Origin: an uncultured Bacteroidales bacterium
Lineage (GTDB): Bacteria > Bacteroidota > Bacteroidia > Bacteroidales > UBA932
Direction of reading: 5' to 3'
Assembly: GCA_900319485.1 (NCBI GenBank)
Contig: ONOQ01000015.1
Span: 29,185 to 93,184 of the forward strand
Length of the DNA: 64,000 nucleotides
Shown: in pieces, positions 1 to 8,310 of the stretch
Layout: each line of letters opens with the position of its first letter
How positions within the stretch are numbered: position 1 is the stretch's first letter
The notes under the pieces: generated by a model
What the model saw: only the letters and a program-made list of their open reading frames with translations
Told to the model about the DNA's origin: nothing
The model's database searches: none
Program-made: the position numbers and the translations under genes

Positions 1-317
1 GTGACGTTGCCCAGTGGGCTCCGTATGAAAGGGAATACTCCTATTCGACGCAGGAGGCCCTTCAGGCAATTATCGACTGGCTGGACAAAACCGGCAGGAG
101 TGAGATCAGCGCCGGAACCCGCATCATAATAGTCCCCGGCTTCACCTTCCGCATCGTAGACCTTCTGGTTACAAATTTCCACCAGCCGGAGAGTACCCTC
201 ATCCTTCTGGTATCGGCCTTCGTAAACGGCAACTGGAGAGCCATTTACGATTATGCGCTGGAGAATGGTTTCCGTTTTCTGAGTTACGGAGACTCCTCTT
301 TGCTTGAAAGGTCATAG
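1..317 (+). CDS. queA: QueA C-terminus (5' partial), tRNA preQ1 ribosyltransferase-isomerase
   Basis: The open frame enters from the left edge (codons in phase with position 3) and stops at 315-317. The encoded 104 residues carry the C-terminal signature of S-adenosylmethionine:tRNA ribosyltransferase-isomerase, notably LLVTNFHQPESTLILLVSAF, the segment NWRAIYDYALENGFRFLSYG and the terminal DSSLL. By family knowledge this cytoplasmic enzyme moves the ribosyl part of SAM onto preQ1 in tRNA to make epoxyqueuosine. Only the last quarter is visible, so the start, promoter and upstream partners lie outside the window. The next gene has its own -7 box. Confidence 0.9.
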   Translation, partial: DVAQWAPYEREYSYSTQEALQAIIDWLDKTGRSEISAGTRIIIVPGFTFRIVDLLVTNFHQPESTLILLVSAFVNGNWRAIYDYALENGFRFLSYGDSSLLERS

Positions 318-337
318 GTAAATCCAAAAATTTGGCT

Positions 338-345
338 TATTTTTG
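338..345 (+). promoter_or_regulatory. Bacteroidetes-type -7 box (TATTTTTG)
   Basis: TATTTTTG matches the TAnnTTTG -7 consensus and lies 23 bases before the ATG at 369. No well-placed -33 TTTG is seen. It probably drives the acyltransferase gene. Confidence 0.5.
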
Positions 346-368
346 TAGGAGAATCAGAAGAATTGAGT

Positions 369-1520
369 ATGGACCTTACTGAATATATGGACATTGCTCC
401 TTTCAACGACGAAGAAGCATCGGCAGCGCTTACGCGCCTGTCCAATCATCCAAATACCAAATGGATTTCCAAGAGGATATTCCCGGACCAGCCGGACACC
501 CTCCTGGGGGAGATACTCCGTAACATCCACACCGTGGACGAATTCCAGTCCATAGTGATGACAAAGGCCATCCAGTGGGTGATTGACCACTCCGTGACGG
601 AGTTCACCTATGACGGCCTTGAGAATCTTACGTCCATTGAAGGCAAGTACCTTGCAATGTCCAATCACAGGGACATCATCCTGGATCCCGCCTTTCTCCA
701 ACTCATTCTCCTCAAAAACGGCCTTCCGGACACCCAGATCTGCGTAGGGGACAACCTCCTCAAGCAGAAGAGCGTGGAACTCCTCATCCGTTCCAACCGT
801 ATGATCAAGGTCATAAGGGGAATATCGGCCCGTGAACTGTACCTGTCCTCGCAACTCCTCTCAAAATACATCCGTGAGGTCATCACTTCCGGCACCAGTT
901 CCGTCTGGATTGCCCAGCGCCAGGGCCGCACAAAAGATGGCCTGGACACCACGGAGCAGGGTCTTCTGAAGATGTTCGACATGTCCGGCACCAAGGATTT
1001 CACCCAGAATTTCAAGGAACTGAACATCATCCCCATAAGCATCTCCTATGAGTATGAGCCCTGCGATATCCTGAAGGCCAGGGAAATCCTCATCTCCCGC
1101 ACCCAGAAGTACGTGAAATCGGAGACCGAGGACCTTGAGAGCATTATCCAGGGCATTATGCAGCCCAAGGGTAATGTCCATATCCAGTTTGGGAAACCCC
1201 TTACGGACCAGGAGATAGAGCAAGCCTCCCTCTGTGACAAGAATGACCGTTACCAGAGCATCCGCCACGCTATGGACGTGAGGATCATACAGGGATACAA
1301 ACTATGGAAGACCAATTATATGGCCTATGACATAGTGAGCGGTGAGCCCAAATACTCATCGGAGTACACTGAGGAAGAGTTAACAGCTTTCAAGGGTTAT
1401 ATTGAGGTTCTTCTTGGCAAGGTGGAACCCACCCTTGACAAGGATGAACTGAGGGATATCCTGCTGCATATCTACAGCAATCCCGTCCTTTCTAAGGAAA
1501 ACCTTACAGATTCACAATAA
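369..1520 (+). CDS. PlsC-like acyltransferase (HRDI type)
   Basis: A cytoplasmic or membrane-peripheral protein of 383 residues in the glycerolipid acyltransferase superfamily. The block SNHRDIILDPAF stands where PlsC has NHxxxxD, and WIAQRQGRTKDG resembles the glycine/arginine block that binds phosphate. Between them is RSNRMIKVIRG. No signal peptide or clear membrane helix is visible. I chose the ATG at 369 over an in-frame TTG at 363, because the paralogue at 55417-56517 also begins close to the same IAPFND/IRPYND block. The last 17 bases overlap the convergent antiporter gene. The family is common in Bacteroidetes and usually annotated as 1-acyl-glycerol-3-phosphate acyltransferase. Substrate unknown; it could acylate lysolipids, ornithine lipid or a polyene. 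Confidence 0.8.
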   Translation: MDLTEYMDIAPFNDEEASAALTRLSNHPNTKWISKRIFPDQPDTLLGEILRNIHTVDEFQSIVMTKAIQWVIDHSVTEFTYDGLENLTSIEGKYLAMSNHRDIILDPAFLQLILLKNGLPDTQICVGDNLLKQKSVELLIRSNRMIKVIRGISARELYLSSQLLSKYIREVITSGTSSVWIAQRQGRTKDGLDTTEQGLLKMFDMSGTKDFTQNFKELNIIPISISYEYEPCDILKAREILISRTQKYVKSETEDLESIIQGIMQPKGNVHIQFGKPLTDQEIEQASLCDKNDRYQSIRHAMDVRIIQGYKLWKTNYMAYDIVSGEPKYSSEYTEEELTAFKGYIEVLLGKVEPTLDKDELRDILLHIYSNPVLSKENLTDSQ

Positions 1521-2469
1521 GCCAGGCCATATAGCCGGCCCACAGAATAAGGAACAGCGCGCCGTCCAGACGGTCAAGGCTGTTCTTTTTTCCTATATGG
1601 CAACTGGTGAGAAGTGCCAGCGCGCTTGCAAGGAGGATTCCAAGGTCTATGTAGGAAATATCGGCAAAACTCAAGGGATTGATGAGGGCCGATCCTCCAA
1701 GGATAAGGAGCACGTTGAAGATATTGCTGCCGATTATGTTTCCAAGGGCAAGTTGGCCCTTTTTCTTCACTGCCGCTGCAACGCAGGTGGCAAGTTCAGG
1801 CATAGAGGTGCCTCCGGCGAGGATGGTGATGGCGATGAATTTGTCGCTTACTCCAAGGGTATGCGCAATTGAAACGGCGGAATTCACGAACATGCGACCG
1901 CCGAAGACAAGGGCAGATAGACCTCCGGCGATATAAAGGATTGCCAGCCAGATTTTAAGTTGTCTTGTCTCCGAGGGGGAATCGGAGTCAGGGGAGGAAT
2001 GCTTGAAACTATACCACATATACCCTATGAAAAGGGCCAGCAGAATGCCTCCGTCAAGGCGCGAAAGGCCGTCGGAGCCTATTCCGAAGATGGTGCGCTC
2101 CAGTCCCAGGAGGATGAGGACCGCCACTGTGACAATGTTCATGGGGATGTCCCTGCGCCTGTTTTCCCTGGTGATGGCCATCGGGAGGATGAGCGCGGTT
2201 ATGCCCAGGATGAGGAGGGTGTTGAAGATGTTTGAACCCACTACGTTGCCAAGGGCAATGTCGGCATTGCCCTGCGCCGCGCCGATAAAACTCACAACCA
2301 TCTCCGGGGCCGATGTCCCCATTCCCACAATGGTTAGGCCGATGACGAATTCGCTGAGGCCGAACCTCCTGGCGACTGCCGACGCCCCTTCCACAAGGTA
2401 ATCCGCTCCGAACACCACAAGGGCGAGGCCCGCAAGGAATAAGATAATCTGTAAATATATAGGATCCAT
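1504..2469 (-). CDS. Calcium/sodium antiporter, CaCA family (YrbG-like)
   Basis: An inner-membrane protein of 321 residues with about ten hydrophobic helices in two homologous halves. Each half carries the family's alpha repeat: GTSAPEM followed by ALGNVVGSNIFN near residues 52-85, and GGTSMPEL followed by ALGNIIGSNIFN near residues 215-250. These acidic/serine motifs form the ion site in K-independent Na+/Ca2+ exchangers such as E. coli YrbG. A charged loop rich in Ser, Asp and Glu separates the halves. Length matches the family. It has its own promoter divergent from the lipoprotein at 2536 and overlaps the upstream acyltransferase tail-to-tail. Confidence 0.92.
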   Translation of the reverse strand: MDPIYLQIILFLAGLALVVFGADYLVEGASAVARRFGLSEFVIGLTIVGMGTSAPEMVVSFIGAAQGNADIALGNVVGSNIFNTLLILGITALILPMAITRENRRRDIPMNIVTVAVLILLGLERTIFGIGSDGLSRLDGGILLALFIGYMWYSFKHSSPDSDSPSETRQLKIWLAILYIAGGLSALVFGGRMFVNSAVSIAHTLGVSDKFIAITILAGGTSMPELATCVAAAVKKKGQLALGNIIGSNIFNVLLILGGSALINPLSFADISYIDLGILLASALALLTSCHIGKKNSLDRLDGALFLILWAGYMAWLIVNL

Positions 2470-2488
2470 TATCTGTCAAATTTCAGCA

Positions 2489-2496
2489 CAAAATTA
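2489..2496 (-). promoter_or_regulatory. -7 box for the antiporter gene (TAATTTTG on the minus strand)
   Basis: CAAAATTA on the plus strand reads TAATTTTG on the minus strand, 20 bases upstream of the antiporter ATG at 2469. Confidence 0.5.
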
Positions 2497-2508
2497 GCAA
2501 TTATCTCC

Positions 2509-2525
2509 TATTTTTGCTATTTTTG
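2509..2525 (+). promoter_or_regulatory. Two tandem -7 boxes (TATTTTTG twice)
   Basis: TATTTTTG occurs at 2509-2516 and again at 2518-2525, ten and nineteen bases before the ATG at 2536. Either or both could start the lipoprotein/peptidase operon. A start from the second box would give an almost leaderless message. Confidence 0.5.
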
Positions 2526-2535
2526 TTAACTAAAT

Positions 2536-2991
2536 ATGACCGTAAAAAGGCTCATATCCGTGTCTGTGCTTGCCGCAGCGTTACTCTGCTCCTGCATCCC
2601 CAAGACGCCGGACAGGCCCACTCCGCCCGCTCCGGACCCTCCTGTTCCGGACGATCCAGACCCCATAACTATGGTAACCACACCCGGCGCATACGGTGTG
2701 GAGGGGGGAGATGTCATCTTTGACCTATCCGTAAACCAGTTCAGCGTCCTTGAATATACGGGCGGGTGCTCATACCGCATCATAAATCCCCAGACAGTCA
2801 CGGTGGTCAGTGTGTCGGGCCTTCCGAGGGTCCTTGCGGCCGGAAACAAGGTTTCTTTCCTCTACAGGGTTCTTGAGCAGGGCCACAGCACCGTGAGCGC
2901 CAGGTATGATATGACCGTCCTTCAGATAAAGGACGGCAAGGCCTGGCTCAAGAAGGATGACACTACATTCATTGTGATAGCCCTGTTATGA
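2536..2991 (+). CDS. Small lipoprotein of the lipoprotein-M6 peptidase module (copy 1)
   Basis: A lipoprotein of 151 residues. A short charged start and hydrophobic stretch end in LLCSC, a lipobox, followed by a proline/aspartate-rich linker of about 25 residues and a beta-rich domain of about 110 residues. The domain ends with VLQIKDGKAWLKKDD and a hydrophobic tail. It aligns along its length with the second lipoprotein at 5210-5704 (YGVEGG/YNIDGA, KAWLKK/TLWLKT, FIVI/YYVI), so the two are paralogues. Its stop overlaps the peptidase start by four bases (ATGA), which implies translational coupling. I recognise no named family; a peptidase partner, inhibitor or surface anchor is only a guess. 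Confidence 0.8.
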   Translation: MTVKRLISVSVLAAALLCSCIPKTPDRPTPPAPDPPVPDDPDPITMVTTPGAYGVEGGDVIFDLSVNQFSVLEYTGGCSYRIINPQTVTVVSVSGLPRVLAAGNKVSFLYRVLEQGHSTVSARYDMTVLQIKDGKAWLKKDDTTFIVIALL

Positions 2992-5213
2992 TATCGGCCC
3001 TCATACTGTCTGCCGTCCTGAGCGTATGGGCGGCCCTGGATACCCTGAAGGTGCCCTGCGTCCTTCTGGAATTCACGGACGTAAAGTTTGAGGGAGAAGC
3101 CCCGGAAGAGTATTTTGACGCCCTCCTCAATGAGGAAGGGTTCTCCGGGGAAGGCCTTGCCACCGGGTCCGTGAGGGATTATTTCAGAGACAATTCCCTT
3201 GGCGCCTTCATTCCGGTATTTGACGTTTACGGCCCCGTCACCCTTCCAAGGTACCGGGCGTTCTATGGCCGTGATGTGGTAACCGACGGCGTAAGGGCCG
3301 ATGCCGCCGCAGACCAGGCCCTGGCCGAAGCCTGCGCCGCCCTGGATGAGGACGTTGATTTCTCCGTATACGATGCCGACTCTGACGGCGTCCTGGATAT
3401 GATCCTTTTCATCTATGCCGGCCTTGACCAGTCGCAGGGAGGCCCCCAGGATGCAATCTGGGCCCATAACTGGTATCTCAGTAAATCGGCCAGCCAGGAC
3501 CTTCGGGAGGTGGTCCTTGACGGCGTAAGGCTGGACGGCTATTTCTGCGCCTCGGAACTGAGGGGCAAGGACGGTAAGAACCTTTCCGGAATAGGCCACA
3601 TCTCCCACGAATTCGGCCACGCCCTGGGGCTTCCGGATTTCTACGACCAGTCGGCATCCGGCTCCCAGGCTGCCGCAGATCCCGGAGAATTTGCCCTTAT
3701 GTGCTACGGAGCCACCAACAACTTCGGTTTCACTCCGCCGTATCTCACCGCGGAAGAAAGGATGATGCTGGGCTGGATGACAAGGGAAAGCCTTCAGGAA
3801 CTCCAGCCCGGAAAACAGATCTTATCGGCCATAGAGCATAATACGGCCTATGTCATCCACACGGAAACGGAAGGGGAGTACTTCCTTCTGGAATACAGGG
3901 ATTCCAAGATGTGGGACGCTCCGCTTCCCGAAGGCCTGGTGCTATACCACGTTGACAGGTCGGAGGCGTATGCCCCAAGGTGGGACAACTGGATTATTCC
4001 CGGCAGCGGCGTCAACGACGATTCCTCCCACCCCTGTTTCTACATAGTACCGTCATATAACGGTGTCAGGGAGGCCGGAAATATGGTTTTCCCCGGCATC
4101 TCGGAGGCAACTTCCATTGAACCCCAGGGCTGGAACGGAAGTTACGTTCCCTGCCAGATCACCAATATAGAACTTACCCCCGACGGCGTGAGCGTGTATG
4201 CGCAGTTTGACTGCGGCCCAAATATAAACGGTTATGTAAGAGACGTTTACGGATATCCTGTTGAAGGTGCCGATGTTTCAGTCGGCGAGGAAGTGACCCT
4301 GTCGGACGGAGACGGCCATTTCTTTGTCCCCGTGGAGGACGGTAAAAGAGGCTCCGTAGTACTGAATGTATCGGCCCCGGGATACAGGAATTACAGCACG
4401 CGGGTGTCTCTTGGCAGTTCAAGGGTCCTTTCCGTCCCCGTAACGCTCAGGCGCAATACGGAGGGGGACGACAATACGCTTTCCAAGTATGACTCCCGCC
4501 TGAAGCGCGGCTACTACAATAAATCCGGCATAGGCGCCGTCCGATTCACTCCCTCAGATCTTGCTCCTTATGCCGGAAGCCTCCTCAAGGAGATAGTGTT
4601 CTTCCCGTATCTCCTGAATTCATTCCAGGGAGAGATTTACGTGACCGTTGACATAGGCCGTGAAAGGGTGCTCACAAAACTTGTGGAAACGCCCGTATAT
4701 GGCCTCTATTTCAAGAATTCGGTAGATGTCACGGACGCAGGCATAGTGATTCCGGAAGGGGAGGACCTTTACATAGGTTATGGCAGTACCGGCGGCCCGG
4801 ACGGCAGTTTCTACCTTGGAACCGTATATCCCGGTGACAAGAAAAACAGTTACTGGGCGCCTTTCAGCACGGAAAGGTCGTCCTGGAGCCCGCTGTATGT
4901 AGAGAGGGCCGATATCACGATGAACCTTATGCTGGAAGCCCAGGTCCAGGAGCAGGTAGGGGCCCAGAACCTTTCCTCCCTGGGGTATTTCTATATTAAT
5001 CCCGGAAAGGGCAACTGGCAGGAAGGAGATACTTTCCCGCTTGAACTTGTGAGCCCTGAAAACGGTCCGGAGGTAGATGTAATGTGGTTCTACGACGGAG
5101 AAAAGGCTCGTGGAAGCGTGGTCCTGGAGAGTGGATACCACGTTCTTGAAGCAGTCCTGGAATACAATTCAGGCGCAACGGAGACAATAAGAAAAGAATT
5201 CAACATAAAATGA
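2988..5213 (+). CDS. Secreted M6-family metallopeptidase (short form, no propeptide)
   Basis: A protein of 741 residues with a short N-terminal signal-like helix (MISALILSAVLSVWA). The zinc motif HEFGHALGLPD begins near residue 207, matching the HExxHxxGxxD pattern of immune-inhibitor-A-like M6 peptidases; DADSDGVLDM earlier resembles a calcium-binding loop. After the catalytic domain comes a carboxypeptidase-regulatory-like fold (GYVRDVYGYPVEGADVSV) and a C-terminal region ending in an Ig/PKD-like domain. Unlike the downstream paralogue it goes almost straight from the signal to the catalytic domain, with no propeptide. No T9SS C-terminal domain was recognised. It is coupled by ATGA overlaps to lipoproteins on both sides. 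Likely role: extracellular or periplasmic proteolysis. Confidence 0.88.
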   Translation: MISALILSAVLSVWAALDTLKVPCVLLEFTDVKFEGEAPEEYFDALLNEEGFSGEGLATGSVRDYFRDNSLGAFIPVFDVYGPVTLPRYRAFYGRDVVTDGVRADAAADQALAEACAALDEDVDFSVYDADSDGVLDMILFIYAGLDQSQGGPQDAIWAHNWYLSKSASQDLREVVLDGVRLDGYFCASELRGKDGKNLSGIGHISHEFGHALGLPDFYDQSASGSQAAADPGEFALMCYGATNNFGFTPPYLTAEERMMLGWMTRESLQELQPGKQILSAIEHNTAYVIHTETEGEYFLLEYRDSKMWDAPLPEGLVLYHVDRSEAYAPRWDNWIIPGSGVNDDSSHPCFYIVPSYNGVREAGNMVFPGISEATSIEPQGWNGSYVPCQITNIELTPDGVSVYAQFDCGPNINGYVRDVYGYPVEGADVSVGEEVTLSDGDGHFFVPVEDGKRGSVVLNVSAPGYRNYSTRVSLGSSRVLSVPVTLRRNTEGDDNTLSKYDSRLKRGYYNKSGIGAVRFTPSDLAPYAGSLLKEIVFFPYLLNSFQGEIYVTVDIGRERVLTKLVETPVYGLYFKNSVDVTDAGIVIPEGEDLYIGYGSTGGPDGSFYLGTVYPGDKKNSYWAPFSTERSSWSPLYVERADITMNLMLEAQVQEQVGAQNLSSLGYFYINPGKGNWQEGDTFPLELVSPENGPEVDVMWFYDGEKARGSVVLESGYHVLEAVLEYNSGATETIRKEFNIK

Positions 5214-5704
5214 GAAAGATACGCTGTTTTCTGTCCGTCGTCCTTATGGGCCTGTTGCTCTGCGGATGCCAGATCATCCTGTTCCCGGAAACACGGGAAG
5301 ATGAGTCCGGGCAGCAGCAGAACCCTTCTTCCGGCCAGAATGGTTCCAGTGAGGAGCCTTCAACGGACCCCGTCCTAAAGGTCAGGACCCTTGGTATGTA
5401 CAACATTGACGGTGCGGATTATGCGTACAGAAGGGGAGAGTGGCAGGTTTCCAGGAACTATTCGGCCGATGGAAGGAGCGTCACGTTCAGCCTGGTGGAT
5501 CCTTCAAACCGCGTGGCCTATACCGTATCCGGAATCAAGCCTTCCGTTGCGCTTACCGGCCATAGCATATACGTCACTTTCACGGCACGCACGCCTGAAA
5601 AGGAGATAAAGAGTTTTTCTTCCACCGCGGTGGTTTTGAGGGTAAGCGGGGACACCCTCTGGCTCAAGACCAGCCAGGGGCCTTATTACGTAATTAAAAA
5701 GTAA
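5210..5704 (+). CDS. Small lipoprotein of the lipoprotein-M6 peptidase module (copy 2)
   Basis: A lipoprotein of 164 residues. The signal peptide ends in LLLCGC, a lipobox, and a Gln/Ser/Glu-rich linker of about 35 residues leads to a beta-rich domain ending in LRVSGDTLWLKTSQGPYYVI. This domain is a diverged copy of the one in the lipoprotein at 2536-2991. The start codon overlaps the stop of the upstream peptidase (ATGA) and the next peptidase starts six bases after its stop. The order lipoprotein-peptidase-lipoprotein-peptidase points to duplication of a two-gene unit. Function unknown. Confidence 0.8.
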   Translation: MRKIRCFLSVVLMGLLLCGCQIILFPETREDESGQQQNPSSGQNGSSEEPSTDPVLKVRTLGMYNIDGADYAYRRGEWQVSRNYSADGRSVTFSLVDPSNRVAYTVSGIKPSVALTGHSIYVTFTARTPEKEIKSFSSTAVVLRVSGDTLWLKTSQGPYYVIKK

Positions 5705-5709
5705 CGGCT

Positions 5710-8310
5710 ATGAAGAAAAGGATCCTCACTGCACTTGCGGCATTTGCCTTCATAGCCCTCAGCGCATACGCCATTCCGGCAAAGCCCGGATTCCGCACCT
5801 ATACCCAGCCAGACGGAAAGACTCTGACCCTTGAGCAGAAGGGCGACGAATACGGCAGTTGGTTCCGGGATAAATCCGGAAACAGGTTTGTGATGGATGA
5901 AAACGGTTATTTTCAGCCAATAACCCAGGCCGCTGCAAGACGCATATCCGGCAATGCCGCCATAAGGCGCGCGCGGGCAAACAACCTGAGGAGGACGGGC
6001 ACACCTGCACTAAGGGATATGACCCACGGCACCAGGCGCATCCCCGTAGTGCTTGTGGAGTTCAGTGACGTAAAGTTTAAGATAAACACTCCGGCAATCT
6101 GTTTTGACGCCCTTCTCAACCAGTCAGGCTACAACGGGTATCAGGGAGCGGGCGCTACGGGTTCAGTGAGGGATTTCTACCTTGACAACTCCCACGGAGC
6201 CTTCGAACCTGTTTTTGACGTGTTCGGCCCGGTAACGCTGGATAATCCCATCAAGTATTACGGAGAGCAGACAAAAAATTCTGACGGAACCGTGGACCAG
6301 GAGGACAAACAGCCGGAACTTGCCCTTTACGACGCCTGCCTGAAACTTGACGATGCAGTTGATTTCTCAGGCTATGACTACGACTCAGACGGCCTTGTGG
6401 ATATGGTCCTGTTCTATTACGCCGGCGGTTCCCAGGCGGAAGGGTGGCCTTCCCACCATATCTGGCCGCATTCCTGGAACCTCCAGTGGTCCCAGAATTC
6501 CGATGCCCGCACGCATAAGTTTGACGGCAAGAAACTTGGGAACTATTTCTGCACGGCGGAACTCAAGGGCACGACTACTTACAACACTATGTGTTCCATC
6601 GGCGTAACCTGCCACGAGTTCGGTCATTCGCTGGGACTTCCGGATTTCTATGACGTGGACTATGAGGATAATGGTCAGGTATATGGCCTTTATATGTTCT
6701 CCACTATGAGCGACGGCCCTTACAACGACGACTCCCGTACCCCGCCGTACTTCAATGCGGAGGAAAGGATAATGCTGGGATGGATGGACAGGGAAGACAT
6801 CAGGCCTGTGACGGCAGGGGAGAACACGCTTCCTTTCATAGACGGGAACGCAGCCTTGAAGACGGAAGCAACTGCAGACGGTGAGTATTTCCTCTATGAG
6901 AAAAGGGGAGGAGCAGGCAATAAATGGGATGCGCCCCTTCCTGCCGGAATGGTTGTGTATCACGTGGACAGGTCTCCAACCCATACCATAGTAGGCGGAA
7001 TAACGGCGGAGTCCATCTGGAACACAAATTCCATCAACAACTACGCCTCCCACCCCTGTTTTTATATCATCGCTCCGTCAAAACAGGAATCCACGGACTA
7101 CAGTTACACCAAACTCGATTACTCCGACCTTGTGTTTCCCGGATTCTACGGGGTTGATTCATACAGCGCCAAGGACTGGGACGGCAACGATTCCTCCTTT
7201 ATCCTCTCTGGAATACGTGTGGAGGGTAATGAGGTCCATTTCACGGCCACTCCTGACACCGATTCAAGGTACATAGAGGGAACTGTGTCAGACACATCGG
7301 GGAATCCGCTTGAGGGCGTGACAGTAGCCCTGAATCCGTTCCAGGAATCATCTCCTATGGGCAGCGGGATTATTCTGAGGAAACTTCTGTCGGCCGGCGG
7401 GAAGGAAACCCTGACGGATGAAAGCGGCAGGTTCAGCCTTGAGATCGGCAGTGACGCTCCTGACAAGTATACCCTCAGCGCAGCCCTGGAAGGCTATGTG
7501 GGGCAGTCCATAACAGTTCAGGTCACAAAGAAGTTCACAGCCGTTAGTTTCACCCTCAGAAAGACTGGAGAGTTTGGGATGACAGGGGAATTCACCTTCG
7601 GAGACCCTTCCAGCAAGGATTTATATGCAATAGGGGATTACAACAAAGAGACTTCCTTTATGGGCGCCGTGCAGTGCGCAAGGAACATTTGGGGCGCGTA
7701 TGAAGGCCTCCTTGTGAAGGACGTCACTTTCCTTACCTGTTTTGATGCCAGGGCATATTATTTCATCCTTGATGCCAAGGACGGTATTACGGCCGTAAAG
7801 GCGCCAGAGATAAAACCTGGCCTGCCTGTGTCGTTTGACATATCGGAAATGGGAATCCGTATCCCCGCAGGAGATTTCTACATAGGCTATGCAGTGGAGG
7901 AGGTGGTGAAAAATGACTATGACTGCCTTATGGCCTTCTGCGGCGGGGTGGGGAGTTACACTTCCTCGCTGCGTCTTTCAGGACACGGCTCCTGGTCTTA
8001 TCTGAAGGGCTACGACATCCCTATGATGATAACCCTCTTTGACCAGGATTATGCTCCGGGACTTCCGGATATCGGCCAGCCTTACATAGATATTGCCCCA
8101 GGGCCATTCAAGGCGGGGGACAAGGTCATCCTTGATATTGCATCTTCACCGGCCCTTCAGATCAAATCCATCGCCTGGACATTCGACGGCGTGAAGTTCT
8201 CCGACGGTTCCGAGATAGTCCTTGACGCCGGATGGCACACCATAGTTGCCACAATCAGTTATGCCGATGGCAGCAAGGGTGTGCTGGAAAGGGAGATTGA
8301 GGCTAAATAA
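5710..8310 (+). CDS. Secreted M6-family metallopeptidase with propeptide
   Basis: A protein of 866 residues with a signal peptide (MKKRILTALAAFAFIALSAYA) and a propeptide-like region to about residue 105 (GSWFRDKSGNRFVMDENGYF). The zinc motif HEFGHSLGLPD starts near residue 302, with the putative Ca2+ loop DYDSDGLVDM before it. A carboxypeptidase-regulatory-like domain (IEGTVSDTSGNPLEGVTVAL) and a C-terminal Ig-like domain (IAWTFDGVKF...LDAGWHTIVATI) follow. It is a paralogue of the 2988-5213 protein through the catalytic, regulatory-like and C-terminal domains, and closes this four-gene operon. The last eight bases overlap the convergent rlmD gene. Confidence 0.9.
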   Translation: MKKRILTALAAFAFIALSAYAIPAKPGFRTYTQPDGKTLTLEQKGDEYGSWFRDKSGNRFVMDENGYFQPITQAAARRISGNAAIRRARANNLRRTGTPALRDMTHGTRRIPVVLVEFSDVKFKINTPAICFDALLNQSGYNGYQGAGATGSVRDFYLDNSHGAFEPVFDVFGPVTLDNPIKYYGEQTKNSDGTVDQEDKQPELALYDACLKLDDAVDFSGYDYDSDGLVDMVLFYYAGGSQAEGWPSHHIWPHSWNLQWSQNSDARTHKFDGKKLGNYFCTAELKGTTTYNTMCSIGVTCHEFGHSLGLPDFYDVDYEDNGQVYGLYMFSTMSDGPYNDDSRTPPYFNAEERIMLGWMDREDIRPVTAGENTLPFIDGNAALKTEATADGEYFLYEKRGGAGNKWDAPLPAGMVVYHVDRSPTHTIVGGITAESIWNTNSINNYASHPCFYIIAPSKQESTDYSYTKLDYSDLVFPGFYGVDSYSAKDWDGNDSSFILSGIRVEGNEVHFTATPDTDSRYIEGTVSDTSGNPLEGVTVALNPFQESSPMGSGIILRKLLSAGGKETLTDESGRFSLEIGSDAPDKYTLSAALEGYVGQSITVQVTKKFTAVSFTLRKTGEFGMTGEFTFGDPSSKDLYAIGDYNKETSFMGAVQCARNIWGAYEGLLVKDVTFLTCFDARAYYFILDAKDGITAVKAPEIKPGLPVSFDISEMGIRIPAGDFYIGYAVEEVVKNDYDCLMAFCGGVGSYTSSLRLSGHGSWSYLKGYDIPMMITLFDQDYAPGLPDIGQPYIDIAPGPFKAGDKVILDIASSPALQIKSIAWTFDGVKFSDGSEIVLDAGWHTIVATISYADGSKGVLEREIEAK

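Noticed and set aside
354-854. Long open frame on the minus strand inside the acyltransferase gene
   Set aside because: It is a shadow of the plus-strand gene: no family features, and the plus-strand protein has clear motifs and a paralogue.
6385-7053. 222-codon open frame opposite the M6 peptidase
   Set aside because: It lacks any recognisable domain and lies opposite the catalytic domain with the zinc motif.
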